A DNA stretch of 62,033 nucleotides from Myxococcota bacterium (GTDB lineage Bacteria; Myxococcota_A; UBA9160; UBA4427). Positions 30,104-40,903 of this stretch are shown in pieces. Numbering within the stretch: position 1 is the first letter of the stretch; each line of letters begins with the position of its first letter. The notes beneath the pieces are model-generated. The model had not been told where the DNA came from. It did no database searches and saw only the letters and a program-made list of their open reading frames with translations. Both the position numbers and the translations under genes were made by a program. The stretch covers positions 1 to 62,033 of the forward strand of contig JANQEL010000020.1 in the NCBI GenBank assembly GCA_028278345.1. Reading direction: 5' to 3'.

Positions 30104-31647
30104 GTGAAGACTCGATCCGCATCTTCGACACCACCCTGCGCGACGGCGAGCAGTCGCCCGGCTGCAGCATGAACCACCAGGAGAAGCTGACGCTGGCGCG
30201 CCAGCTCGAACGGCTCGGTGTGGACATCATCGAGGCGGGTTTCCCGATCGCGAGCGAAGGCGATTTCGAATCGGTGGTGGCGGTGGCGGCCGAGGTGCGG
30301 GGCCCCGTGATCTGCGGGCTCGCGCGCACCGGCGTCGAAGACATTGCACGCGCGGGGCAGGCCCTCGAGAAGGCCGCAAAGCCGCGCATCCACACCTTCA
30401 TCGCGACGAGTGACATCCATCTCGAATACAAACTGCGGATGACCCGCGAGCAGGTGCTCGAGGAGGTCGATCGCGCCGTACGCCAGGCGCGCGGGCTGGT
30501 GGACGATGTCGAGTTCTCGGCGGAGGACGCGACACGTTCGGATCGCGACTACCTGGTGCAGGTGTTCAGCGCGGCCCTCGAAGCGGGGGCGTCGACGCTG
30601 AACGTGCCGGACACGGTGGGTTATACGACGCCGGATGAGTACGCGGCGTTGATCAGCTATCTCCGCGAGCAGATCCCGGGTAGCGACAAGGCGATCTTCT
30701 CCGTGCACTGCCACAACGACCTCGGCCTGGCGGTGGCGAACAGCCTCGCGGCGGTCGGCGCCGGTGCCCGGCAGGTGGAGTGCACGGTGAACGGCATCGG
30801 CGAGCGCGCCGGTAACACCTCCCTCGAAGAAGTCGTGATGTCGATCCGCACGCGCAAGGATCGCTTCCCGGGCGTCGATACCGAGATCAACGCACGAGAG
30901 ATCTATCCCGCGAGTCGGCTGCTCTCCTCGATCACTGGCGTTTCGGTGCAGCCCAACAAGGCGATCGTCGGCGACAACGCCTTCGCCCACGAGGCGGGGA
31001 TCCACCAGGATGGCGTGCTCAAGGCGGCGATCACCTACGAGATCATGACGCCGGAATCGATCGGGCGAGCATCGAACGAACTCGTGCTCGGCAAGCACTC
31101 GGGGCGTCACGCCTTTCGCGAGCGCCTCGACGAACTGGGCCTCTCGGTCGAAGGCGACGAATTCGAGAAGGCCTTCGTGCGCTTCAAGAACCTCGCCGAC
31201 GCGAAGAAGACGATCTTCAACGAAGACATCGAGGCCATCGTGGCCGACATGGTCGAAGCCGACGACGATCGCTTCGAATTGGGCGAACTCTCGATCACCT
31301 GCGGCACCTTCGGTACGCCGAGTGCAACGGTCGAGATCAAGGTCGACGGCGTGAACCGCAAGGTGACGAGCCTGGGCGTCGGGCCCGTGGACGCGATCTT
31401 CAAGGGGATCAGCGAGCTCACGGAGACGAAGAGCGTGCTCGAGAAGTACCAGGTGCATGCGGTGACGGCGGGCCTCGACGCATTGGGCGAGGTGTCGGTC
31501 ACGGTGAGCGAAGAAGGCCGCCGGGTGATCGGCCGCGGCGCCCACGAGGACGTGCTCGTCGCGAGCGGCAAGGCCTACGTACACGCGCTGAACAAGCTCG
31601 AATGGCACAAGCAGAGACGACAGGTGACGGCGCCCAAGGGCATCTGA
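30100..31647 (+). CDS. leuA: 2-isopropylmalate synthase
   Basis: 515 residues. First committed step of leucine synthesis. The catalytic FDTTLRDGEQSPGCSM lies near the start, the metal site is HCHNDLGLAVANSL, and the GNTSLEEVVM block follows. The C-terminal third carries the leucine-sensing regulatory domain. The ATG at 30100 overlaps the pssA stop by four bases, so leucine synthesis and phospholipid synthesis genes share a transcript. Confidence 0.97.
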   Translation: MSEDSIRIFDTTLRDGEQSPGCSMNHQEKLTLARQLERLGVDIIEAGFPIASEGDFESVVAVAAEVRGPVICGLARTGVEDIARAGQALEKAAKPRIHTFIATSDIHLEYKLRMTREQVLEEVDRAVRQARGLVDDVEFSAEDATRSDRDYLVQVFSAALEAGASTLNVPDTVGYTTPDEYAALISYLREQIPGSDKAIFSVHCHNDLGLAVANSLAAVGAGARQVECTVNGIGERAGNTSLEEVVMSIRTRKDRFPGVDTEINAREIYPASRLLSSITGVSVQPNKAIVGDNAFAHEAGIHQDGVLKAAITYEIMTPESIGRASNELVLGKHSGRHAFRERLDELGLSVEGDEFEKAFVRFKNLADAKKTIFNEDIEAIVADMVEADDDRFELGELSITCGTFGTPSATVEIKVDGVNRKVTSLGVGPVDAIFKGISELTETKSVLEKYQVHAVTAGLDALGEVSVTVSEEGRRVIGRGAHEDVLVASGKAYVHALNKLEWHKQRRQVTAPKGI

Positions 31648-31694
31648 CCGTACGTCCCATCCCCAGCTGAACAGAAGAAGGACAAGGAAAGAAG

Positions 31695-32777
31695 ATGGAT
31701 CGCATTGTGGTACTGCCCGGTGACGGGATCGGTCCCGAGGTCACGAGGCAGGCCCAGCGCGTGCTCGAAGCCGTGGCGGGCAAGCACGACATACTCAATC
31801 TCAAGTTCGAGGAGGCGCTGATCGGCGGTGCGTCGATCGATGCCAAGGGCACGCCGCTCGGCGACGACGTGGTGGAACTCTGCCGCGAGTCGCGCGCCAT
31901 CCTGCTGGGCGCCGTGGGCGGTCCCAAGTGGGACGACATGCCCGTCGACACGCGCCCGGAGAAGGGGCTGCTCGGCATTCGCAAGGCGCTCGGGCTGTTC
32001 GCCAACCTGCGTCCCGCGCAGGTCTTCAGCGCGCTGAAGGACGCGAGCAGCCTGCGCCCCGAGGTGGTCGACGGCATCGACATGCTGGTCGTGCGCGAAC
32101 TCACCGGGGGCATCTACTTCGGCGAACCGCGCGAGATCGACCGCAGTGGCCCCGTGCGCAAGGCCATCAACGCGATGGTGTACGACGAGAACGAGATCGC
32201 GCGCATCTGCCGCATCGCATTCGAGGCGGCCCGCGGCCGCCGCAAGCACCTGACGCAGGTCCACAAGGCCAACGTGCTCGAGGTGTCGCAGCTGTGGATG
32301 GAGGTGTGCGACGAGGTCGCGAAAGACTATCCCGACGTCGAACTCGCGCATCAGCTGGTCGATTCGTGCGCGATGTTGTTGCTGAAAGAGCCGAACCGCT
32401 TCGACGTGATCGTGACGGGGAACCTCTTCGGCGACATCCTCAGTGACGAAGCCGCGATGATCACGGGATCGCTGGGCATGCTGCCTTCGGCGAGCCTCGC
32501 GGAAGGCGGGCTCGGTCTCTACGAGCCCGTGCACGGCTCGGCCCCCGACATCGCGGGGCAGGATCTCGCGAACCCGCTTGCCGCGATTATGAGTGCCGCA
32601 ATGCTGCTCGAGCACTCGTTTTCGGCCTTCGACGCCGCGAACGAGATTCGCGACGCGGTATCGAGCGTGCTCGATGCGGGACATCGCACGGGAGACATCG
32701 TCCTGCCCGGTGAAGATCGCCCGACCATCGGCTGCGTCGAGATGGGCGACAAGGTGCTGGAGGCACTCGGAAGCTGA
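31695..32777 (+). CDS. leuB: 3-isopropylmalate dehydrogenase
   Basis: 360 residues. It oxidises 3-isopropylmalate with [11 protein letters not shown] near the N-terminus, the substrate-binding [37 protein letters not shown] and the NAD-binding [12 protein letters not shown] are intact. RBS: AAGGACAAGGAAAG before the ATG. The stop codon overlaps the start of the next gene by one base. Confidence 0.97.
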   Translation: MDRIVVLPGDGIGPEVTRQAQRVLEAVAGKHDILNLKFEEALIGGASIDAKGTPLGDDVVELCRESRAILLGAVGGPKWDDMPVDTRPEKGLLGIRKALGLFANLRPAQVFSALKDASSLRPEVVDGIDMLVVRELTGGIYFGEPREIDRSGPVRKAINAMVYDENEIARICRIAFEAARGRRKHLTQVHKANVLEVSQLWMEVCDEVAKDYPDVELAHQLVDSCAMLLLKEPNRFDVIVTGNLFGDILSDEAAMITGSLGMLPSASLAEGGLGLYEPVHGSAPDIAGQDLANPLAAIMSAAMLLEHSFSAFDAANEIRDAVSSVLDAGHRTGDIVLPGEDRPTIGCVEMGDKVLEALGS

Positions 32778-33781
32778 TGGGCGGGGGGACGAACGGTCTT
32801 CGAATAGCGGTCGCGGGTGCGAGCGGAGCGCTCGGTCGCGAGCTTCTCTCCGTGCTCTCCGATCGCCGCTTCCCGGTCGAGGAGATCAAGGCCTTCGCGA
32901 CGGATCGCTCGATCGGTGAGGAAGTCGAGTTCGAAGCGGACTTCATCCCGATCGAATCGGCTCCCAAGACGCTGCGCGGTTTCGATGTGTTGATCGTGTG
33001 TACGCCGCAGGCGGCGGCCCTCGATCTGGTGCGCGAAGCGCTGCAGAACGAAGTGCCGTGCGTGGACGCGTCGGGAGCGATGGCGGCGAGCCAGGAGGTG
33101 CCGCTCTACGTCGCGGATCTCAGCAACCCGAGCACGATCGCAAGGGCCCCGCTGGTGGCTTCGCCCGCGGGCGTGGCGCTGGCGTGGTCGCACGTGCTGG
33201 CGGCGGTCGAGGGCAGTGCGGGCATCGAGCGCGTGGTGGGCACCGTGCTGTACGCATCTTCTCGCGCCGGGCGCTCGGGCATCGATGCGCTCTCGAACGA
33301 GACCATTCACCTGCTCAATCAAAAGGAGCCGCCCCCGAGTGACGCCTTCGCGAACCCGGTGGCCTTCGATTGCTTCCCGCTCCCCGCCGACGCCGAGGCC
33401 GACAACGCGGCCCCTCTCGAGCGCGAACTCGCCCGCGACGTTCAGCGCCTGGTCGGTGCCGAGATCAAGGTGAGTGCCTCTGCAGTGCAGGTCCCCACCT
33501 TCGCCGGTGACGGCAGCAGCCTCGCGATCGAAACGCGTGCACCGCTTCCCGTGGAATCGGCGCGAGAACTCTTCGCCAAGGCCCCGGCCCTCGAAGTCTG
33601 GGACGAAGAGGAGATCACCCCTTCGACCCGCGACAGCGCCGGTCGCGATATCGCAGTGGTGGGCCGCCTGCGCGAAGACCCGTCGGTCGAACACGGGCTC
33701 TTGATGTGGTTGACCGCCGACACGCTGAGGCTCGCCGCACTCAACGCGGCGAAGATCGCGGAAGCGCGCCTCGGCGTCTGA
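32777..33781 (+). CDS. Aspartate-semialdehyde dehydrogenase-like protein lacking the catalytic cysteine (Usg-like)
   Basis: 334 residues with the ASADH fold: N-terminal Rossmann start IAVAGASGALGRELL and a C-terminal dimerisation domain with the family's overall layout. The active-site cysteine normally found in a NPNC-S/T-T context is not there; the equivalent stretch (about residues 117-133) reads NPSTIARAPLVASPAGV. The protein is therefore unlikely to be a working dehydrogenase. Cysteine-less ASADH homologues called Usg are known next to truA in proteobacteria, and truA is the next gene here, which supports this reading. Automatic annotation as asd would be wrong in function. Confidence 0.8.
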   Translation: MGGGTNGLRIAVAGASGALGRELLSVLSDRRFPVEEIKAFATDRSIGEEVEFEADFIPIESAPKTLRGFDVLIVCTPQAAALDLVREALQNEVPCVDASGAMAASQEVPLYVADLSNPSTIARAPLVASPAGVALAWSHVLAAVEGSAGIERVVGTVLYASSRAGRSGIDALSNETIHLLNQKEPPPSDAFANPVAFDCFPLPADAEADNAAPLERELARDVQRLVGAEIKVSASAVQVPTFAGDGSSLAIETRAPLPVESARELFAKAPALEVWDEEEITPSTRDSAGRDIAVVGRLREDPSVEHGLLMWLTADTLRLAALNAAKIAEARLGV

Positions 33782-33792
33782 CTCGAACGCCG

Positions 33793-34578
33793 ATGCGACA
33801 CTTCCGACTCGTCCTCGAGTACGACGGCGCCGCCTTCGAGGGTTGGCAAATCCAACCCGACGGCGTGCGGACCGTGCAGGGGGCGTTGGTCGAGGCAGCG
33901 CAGAAGCTCGCCGGCGGGGGTGAGATGATCGTGCGCGGGTCGGGGCGTACCGACTCCGGCGTGCACGCAGCGGGCCAGGTGGCGAGTGTTTCGCTCGAGA
34001 CCGACCTCGATGCCGAAGCACTCCTCAAGGCGCTGAACGGCAACCTGCCGCGCGATGTCGTCGTGCTCGAAGCCGAGGCTTGTGACGCCGACTTCGATCC
34101 GCGCCGGCAGGCGAAGACAAAGAGCTATCTCTACGCGGTCTGGAACGGGCCGCTGCGGTCGCCGCTACGCGCCGCCCGCTATGTGCACATCCCCCAACCC
34201 CTCGATATCTCCGCCATGCGGATCGCCGCGAAGGAACTCGAGGGCGAGCACGACTTCGCTTCCTTCCAGGCCGCCGGCTCCGATGTCGAGCACACGGTGC
34301 GAACGCTCCACAGGATCACCGTCTCTGGCGAGACCGGGGGTGAGCTCTTCTTCGAATTCGAGGGGTCGGGGTTCCTGCGGCACATGGTCCGCAACCTCGT
34401 CGGGACGCTTCTCGAGGTGGGGCAGGGGAGGCGCGAGCCCCGTTCGATGGCGGCGCTCCTCGAGGCCCGCGATCGCGGTGAAGCCGGCCCGACGGCGCCC
34501 GCCCACGGGCTCACCCTCGCCTGGGTGGAGTACGGCGACGAGGCCGGGGGCGAATCGGATACGAGCCCGGGCCGATGA
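33793..34578 (+). CDS. truA: tRNA pseudouridine(38-40) synthase
   Basis: 261 residues. The catalytic aspartate lies in RGSGRTDSGVHAAGQVA. The N-terminal LEYDGAAFEGWQIQP and the later FLRHMVRNLVGTLLEVG are diagnostic. It modifies the anticodon stem-loop of tRNAs. It begins 11 bases after the Usg-like gene, and the next gene starts within its stop codon region. Confidence 0.96.
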   Translation: MRHFRLVLEYDGAAFEGWQIQPDGVRTVQGALVEAAQKLAGGGEMIVRGSGRTDSGVHAAGQVASVSLETDLDAEALLKALNGNLPRDVVVLEAEACDADFDPRRQAKTKSYLYAVWNGPLRSPLRAARYVHIPQPLDISAMRIAAKELEGEHDFASFQAAGSDVEHTVRTLHRITVSGETGGELFFEFEGSGFLRHMVRNLVGTLLEVGQGRREPRSMAALLEARDRGEAGPTAPAHGLTLAWVEYGDEAGGESDTSPGR

Positions 34579-36320
34579 ATGCGCTGCGCGGCGCCGCATT
34601 CGCATTGCCCTGGATCGGTGTCGCCGTGTTCGTCTACGTGCGGCTCCACTTCGGCATCGACTTCACCGACGACGCCTTCTACGCAGCACTTCCCTATTCG
34701 TTCGCGCTGGGGCATCGACCCCTGGTCGACGAACTCACGACGGTGCAGCTCGCCGGGGTGCTGCTCGCGCCCTTCTTTCGCGGCTATGTCGAACTGGTGG
34801 GGTCGAACGACGGCCTCGTGCTCTTCGCGCGACACCTCTACTTCGCGCTCGCCCTCGGTGCTTCCGCCATCGTCTACGGGGCAATGGGAGAGTGGTTCGG
34901 GCGCCGCGTGGGTGCGGTGTGCGCAGCACTCTCTCTCGCCTACGTGCCGTTCCTGCTCCCGAGCCCGAGCTACAACGTGCTCGGTCAGCTCGGGATACTG
35001 AGTGGAGCACTGCTCGTCGCGCAGGCGATCCGGCTGCCTCCGCGCACCGGGCATCTCGCAGCGGGGATCGTATGTCTCGCGGTCGCCGCGTTCGCCTATC
35101 CACCACTCGCGGTCGCGGGCGCGGCGGCCCTCGGACTCGCGCTGCTGGCGGCGACGCGCTTCGAAGCGGACGACGTTCGGCGCCTCACTCTGCGGACCCT
35201 CTTCGCTACCGGGGGTGCGTGCCTCGCGGCCGCAGTCATCACGGTCTTCTCGCTCGGCGACCTTTCGGACGTCGCGCGCATCAGTGAGTTCAACGAAGCG
35301 TTCGGACAGCAAGGGGGTGGCTTCGAGAAACTCCTGCGCATCCAGGCGGAGTTCGGTTTGCAGTGGAAGCTGTTCGCCGGTCTGATCGCGATCTGGGGCG
35401 CGGCGTGGTGGGTCGCGACGTGGGTCGAAGACTCGCGATGGAGGATCGGCCTGCTCGCCGTCCTCGCGACCCTCGCCGTTGTGGCTTCGCGGCTCTACAT
35501 GCCGATTCGCGAGCCCTTCACGACGACGCCCTTCTACATCGTGACCCTGGGCTGCGCTTCGCTAGTCGGGTTGTGGCGGCTGGGCGATCGCTTCGATCGC
35601 TCGACGGTGCAGGCCTTCCGGATCGTCGTCGCGACCTCGTGGGTGGCGGCCCTCGTCATCGTCTGGATGACGGGGACCGGGATGAGGAACAGTGCGCTCG
35701 GCTTCGCGGCCGCGGCCCTGATGGCCGTGGGTTGGATCTCCTCGTACGGTCTTCGGAGCGGCGCGGCTGATTCCCTCCGAGCGGCGTCGGGCCTGTGGTT
35801 GCTGCCGGTGCTGGCCTTCGTGCTCTTCGAATCGTGGACCCACTCCTATCGCGACGCGCCGATCCGCCAACTCGACGCGAAGGTGCCTTCGGGCGCCTGG
35901 GCGGGGATTCGAACCACTTCGCAGACCGTGTCGTTCCTCGAACAGCTCGGGGGCGACCTCGAGGCGCGGCGAGGGGAGGCCGACTCCGTTCTCTTCATGG
36001 ACTACTTCCCGGCGGGCTATCTGGTGACCGACCTGCAACCGCGCACGCCGGCCATCTGGATGTTCCCCTCGTGGTACTCCCGACCCGCGAACCTCGAGAT
36101 CCGGGAGTTTTATGTGCGGGAGCTCGAGACGAGGGATCGCCTGCCCGATCTGGTCGTTCAGATGCGCTGCATGCCGGCGGGCCGCCCGACCCTCGCGAGC
36201 CTGCCGACGCCTCCGGACGACCCGGTGGTCGTCTGGTTCCGAGAAGCCGGCTACGAGCCGGTGGGAGGCGGCGTGTGCCACGCGATCCTGGAGCGAAGGG
36301 GTGGTGAGCCCCGGCCGTAG
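34575..36320 (+). CDS. Multi-pass membrane protein, possibly a GT-C glycosyltransferase
   Basis: 581 residues with roughly ten to twelve hydrophobic segments. The first loop after the first membrane helix has the acidic pair FTDDAFYAALP, as GT-C glycosyltransferases have. A hydrophilic C-terminal domain of about 150 residues lies outside the last helix. No closer family is recognised and the GT-C call is inference. The ATG overlaps the truA stop (ATGA), so it is the last gene of this operon. Confidence 0.6.
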   Translation: MNALRGAAFALPWIGVAVFVYVRLHFGIDFTDDAFYAALPYSFALGHRPLVDELTTVQLAGVLLAPFFRGYVELVGSNDGLVLFARHLYFALALGASAIVYGAMGEWFGRRVGAVCAALSLAYVPFLLPSPSYNVLGQLGILSGALLVAQAIRLPPRTGHLAAGIVCLAVAAFAYPPLAVAGAAALGLALLAATRFEADDVRRLTLRTLFATGGACLAAAVITVFSLGDLSDVARISEFNEAFGQQGGGFEKLLRIQAEFGLQWKLFAGLIAIWGAAWWVATWVEDSRWRIGLLAVLATLAVVASRLYMPIREPFTTTPFYIVTLGCASLVGLWRLGDRFDRSTVQAFRIVVATSWVAALVIVWMTGTGMRNSALGFAAAALMAVGWISSYGLRSGAADSLRAASGLWLLPVLAFVLFESWTHSYRDAPIRQLDAKVPSGAWAGIRTTSQTVSFLEQLGGDLEARRGEADSVLFMDYFPAGYLVTDLQPRTPAIWMFPSWYSRPANLEIREFYVRELETRDRLPDLVVQMRCMPAGRPTLASLPTPPDDPVVVWFREAGYEPVGGGVCHAILERRGGEPRP

Positions 36321-36436
36321 GGGAGTGGGGAGCGAAGGCGTGGAGACGGGCTCACCGGGGCGGATCGCCGGGCGTCCCGAGGGCCCGCAGGCCCGCTTTT
36401 CCCTGAAATCCCGGCCGGTTGAGGCGGTTCTGTGCC

Positions 36437-36465
36437 TTGACTCCCGGGGGCGCCTCCGGTAAAAC
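36437..36465 (+). promoter_or_regulatory. Candidate sigma-70 promoter for rplM-rpsI
   Basis: TTGACT (36437-36442), a 17-base spacer and TAAAAC (36460-36465) form a good match to the vegetative consensus. Transcription would start near 36472, giving a leader of about 150 bases before rplM. Confidence 0.55.
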
Positions 36466-36506
36466 TTGCCGGTCCCGAAATCCCCCGGGACCACCCAGGA
36501 CCTTCG

Positions 36507-36542
36507 AGCAGCCCACGGCAACTGCGGTCGGGCTGCTTTTTT
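36507..36542 (+). terminator. Intrinsic terminator / possible attenuator in the rplM leader
   Basis: AGCAGCCC and GGGCTGCT form an 8-bp stem with a 15-base loop, followed directly by a run of T. Because it lies about 40 bases downstream of the candidate rplM promoter, it could be an attenuator. It could also simply end the upstream operon. Confidence 0.65.
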
Positions 36543-36623
36543 CGAGCGCACTTCGCTGCCTCGGACTCCAATCGATACTGCCCGCGCGTGTGGACACGCG
36601 CGTGAAAGACAGGAGCCACTCCC

Positions 36624-37076
36624 ATGGGAGCCACGGCGCACAAGGCCACCCAGAGCACGCGACCTGCCGACGTCGAACGCGGCTGGTACGTCGTCGACGC
36701 CACCGACCAGGTGCTCGGCCGCCTCGCCACACAGATCGCCACGGTGCTTCGCGGCAAGCACCGCCCGATCTTCACGCCCCACGTCGACACGGGTGAGTAC
36801 GTCGTCGTCGTGAACGCCGAGAAGGTCAAGCTCACGGGCAACAAGCTCAGGGACAAGAAGTACTACCGCCACTCGGGCTACAAGGGTTCGCTCAAGGAGA
36901 CCACGGCCGAGAAGCTGCTCGCCGGTCCGCATGCGGATCGCGTGGTGCGCAAGGCGGTCGAGGGCATGCTGCCCAAGAACGCGCTCGGACGGCAGATGGC
37001 CAGCAAGCTCAAGGTCTACGCCGGTCCCGACCATCCCCATGCTTCGCAGAAGCCGGAGGAAATGAAACTTGGCTGA
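36624..37076 (+). CDS. rplM: 50S ribosomal protein L13
   Basis: 150 residues. [31 protein letters not shown] and [10 protein letters not shown] blocks identify L13; the C-terminal [17 protein letters not shown] is also conserved. The N-terminus has about ten extra residues. The rpsI TTG start overlaps its last codons, as in the conserved rplM-rpsI pair. A promoter and hairpin lie upstream. Confidence 0.97.
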   Translation: MGATAHKATQSTRPADVERGWYVVDATDQVLGRLATQIATVLRGKHRPIFTPHVDTGEYVVVVNAEKVKLTGNKLRDKKYYRHSGYKGSLKETTAEKLLAGPHADRVVRKAVEGMLPKNALGRQMASKLKVYAGPDHPHASQKPEEMKLG

Positions 37077-37458
37077 GGTCACCACGGCCACGGGCAAGCG
37101 CAAGAGCGCGATCGCGCGCGTGCGCGTCACTGCCGGTACGGGCCAGATCATCGTGAACGGTCGCAACTGCGACGAGTACTTCCCGCGGCCGGTGCTGCAC
37201 ACCATCGTGCGCCAGCCGCTCGCCGATACCGACACCCTCGGCAGCTACGACATCTTCGCCAACATCTGCGGCGGCGGGATCTCGGGGCAGGCCGGCGCCC
37301 TTCGGCACGGCATCGCGCGGGCCCTCGAGAAGATCGACCCCGCGCGCCGACTCACCCTCAAGCAGGCGGGTTATCTGACCCGCGACTCGCGTCGCAAGGA
37401 GCGCAAGAAGTACGGGCAGAAGGGTGCTCGTGCGCGCTTCCAGTTCAGTAAGCGCTAA
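37069..37458 (+). CDS. rpsI: 30S ribosomal protein S9
   Basis: 129 residues. [13 protein letters not shown] at the N-terminus and the C-terminal [17 protein letters not shown], which reaches the tRNA anticodon in the P site, are typical. The TTG start at 37069 follows GGAGGAAATGAAACT and overlaps rplM by eight bases. A strong terminator follows. Confidence 0.97.
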   Translation: MAEVTTATGKRKSAIARVRVTAGTGQIIVNGRNCDEYFPRPVLHTIVRQPLADTDTLGSYDIFANICGGGISGQAGALRHGIARALEKIDPARRLTLKQAGYLTRDSRRKERKKYGQKGARARFQFSKR

Positions 37459-37483
37459 GCCCGAAGGGTGAGCAAGACTTCTC

Positions 37484-37519
37484 GAAACGGGAGGCCCTTC
37501 GGGTCTCCCGTTTCCTTTT
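37484..37519 (+). terminator. Intrinsic terminator after rpsI
   Basis: GAAACGGGAG pairs with CTCCCGTTTC; the inner bases extend the stem to about 14 bp with a UUC loop. CTTTT follows. It ends the rplM-rpsI transcript, so argC probably has its own promoter or is reached by read-through. Confidence 0.85.
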
Positions 37520-37573
37520 GGGTCGGAATTTCCGTCGAGAGCCGGTCCGCAGAGCGATAAAGGTAGAAGGATC

Positions 37574-38620
37574 ATGGCCAGCAAGCTGAGAGTCGCCGTC
37601 GTCGGAGCCAGCGGATATACGGGCCTCGAGTTGGTGCGCATCGTGTTGCGCCACCCCGAGCTCGAACTCGCCGTGGTGACTTCCGAACAGCGTGCGGGCC
37701 AGCCGGCGGCCGAGTGCTTCCCGGCGCTGCGGGGGCTCACCGACCTCAAGTTCGAGGCCAACGATCCGGAGAGCCTGGCCGGGCGGGTCGACGCCGCCTT
37801 TTGTGCGCTCCCCCACTCGGCCTCGGCGCCGACCGTCGCCGCCATCCGACGGGCGGGCATCCTCGCCTTCGACATCTCCGCCGACTTCCGGCTGCGCGAC
37901 ATGGCGACATACCAGCAGTGGTACGGCGACCACAAAGCCCCGGAATTCTTCGGGAAGGCGGTCTACGGCATGCCTGAGATCTACCGCGAGGAGATCCGCG
38001 GGGCCGAGATGATCGCAGCCCCGGGCTGCTACCCGACGGGGGCGTTGCTCCCCATGCTGCCCTTCCTGCGGGCAGGCGTGGTGGAAACGCGGGGGATTTT
38101 CGTCGACTCGAAGAGCGGCGTCTCCGGTGCGGGGCGCAGCCTGCAGGACGGCTTCCTGTTCGCGGAGCTCGACGGCAACTCCCACGCCTACAAGGTCGCG
38201 AACCATCGCCACACGCCCGAGATGGAGCAGGAGGCGAGCGTGGCGGCGGGCGAGGAGGTGACCCTCACCTTCGTTCCGTATCTCATCCCGACGATCCGCG
38301 GGATCGTCACGAGCGTGCTGATGCACGCGAAGGGTGAGCTGGCGGCCGAACAGGCGCAGGAGATCCTCGCTACCGCATACGCGGATGAACCCTTCGTGCG
38401 GGTGTTGCCCCAGGGCGAGGCGCCGCGGCTACAGAGCGTCAAGGGAACCAACTACTGCGATGTCGGGGTGACGGTCGATGGGCACACGGGCAACGTCGTG
38501 GCACTGTCGGCGATCGACAACCTGGTGAAGGGTTCGGGCGGGCAGGCCATCCAATGCCTGAACCTGATGAAAGGGTGGCCCGAGACCCTGGGCCTCACCG
38601 AGATGGCGCCGGTGCCTTGA
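37574..38620 (+). CDS. argC: N-acetyl-gamma-glutamyl-phosphate reductase
   Basis: 348 residues. Third step of arginine synthesis. The Rossmann start VAVVGASGYTGLELVRI and the catalytic cysteine in APGCYPTGALL are intact. KSGVSGAGR and HRHTPEMEQ are family blocks. The ATG follows AGGTAGAAGGATC. Its position after rpsI is a frequent arrangement. Confidence 0.96.
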   Translation: MASKLRVAVVGASGYTGLELVRIVLRHPELELAVVTSEQRAGQPAAECFPALRGLTDLKFEANDPESLAGRVDAAFCALPHSASAPTVAAIRRAGILAFDISADFRLRDMATYQQWYGDHKAPEFFGKAVYGMPEIYREEIRGAEMIAAPGCYPTGALLPMLPFLRAGVVETRGIFVDSKSGVSGAGRSLQDGFLFAELDGNSHAYKVANHRHTPEMEQEASVAAGEEVTLTFVPYLIPTIRGIVTSVLMHAKGELAAEQAQEILATAYADEPFVRVLPQGEAPRLQSVKGTNYCDVGVTVDGHTGNVVALSAIDNLVKGSGGQAIQCLNLMKGWPETLGLTEMAPVP

Positions 38621-40526
<1,906 letters not shown>

Positions 40527-40548
40527 GGGAGGACAGCGGCTCCGCAGC

Positions 40549-40576
40549 TTGCATTCCAGCGCGGTATCGCTAAAAA
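40549..40576 (+). promoter_or_regulatory. Candidate promoter of the tRNA-Val gene
   Basis: TTGCAT (40549-40554), a 16-base spacer and TAAAAA (40571-40576) lie 15 bases upstream of tRNA-Val, in the short gap after pyrG. Confidence 0.5.
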
Positions 40577-40590
40577 ATGCCTTCCCGGTT

Positions 40591-40667
40591 GGGACGTTAG
40601 CTCAGTTGGCTAGAGCACTGCCTTCACACGGCAGGGGTCGGTGGTTCGAGTCCACTACGTCCCACCA
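40591..40667 (+). tRNA. tRNA-Val (CAC)
   Basis: 77 nt. Acceptor GGGACGT/ACGTCCC with A discriminator and encoded CCA. Anticodon stem CTGCC/GGCAG with loop TTCACAC gives anticodon CAC (Val). T arm GGTGG-TTCGAGT-CCACT. Confidence 0.97.
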
Positions 40668-40673
40668 TTTACC

Positions 40674-40696
40674 GCAAGTTTGCAGAGCAAACTTGC
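40674..40696. repeat. Perfect 10-bp hairpin between the tRNA genes
   Basis: GCAAGTTTGC, AGA, GCAAACTTGC. It lies seven bases after tRNA-Val. It is followed by GC-rich sequence and not by T residues, so it may be an RNA-processing signal or a weak terminator. Confidence 0.5.
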
Positions 40697-40814
40697 TGCG
40701 CCGCAGGCGCTATCCGATCACCGACGTTCGCTTCGCAGACCGCGACGTCTTCAATTTCGGCAGAGCATCAAAGCACCTGTTCCCAAGCCGCCACCCGATG
40801 CAAACTGCCCATGT

Positions 40815-40891
40815 GGCCCGGTAGCTCAGCTGGATAGAGCACCAGCCTCCGAAGCTGGGGGTCGCGCGTTCGAATCGCGCCCGGGTCACCA
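40815..40891 (+). tRNA. tRNA-Arg (CCG), integration site of the island
   Basis: 77 nt. Acceptor GGCCCGG pairs with CCGGGTC (one G-T pair), discriminator A, encoded CCA. Anticodon stem CCAGC/GCTGG with loop CTCCGAA gives CCG. Its 3' 46 bases, from the anticodon loop to the CCA end, recur as direct repeats at 54758, 57248 and 58421. Integration therefore keeps the tRNA gene intact. Confidence 0.97.
40846..40891 (+). repeat. att core copy 1 (within tRNA-Arg, attL)
   Basis: Reference copy of the 46-bp repeat, from CCTCCGAAG in the anticodon loop to the terminal CCA. The integrase stop codon is only 12 bases further on. This is the typical tyrosine-integrase arrangement. Confidence 0.93.
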
Positions 40892-40903
40892 TTTTTCAAC
40901 CAC

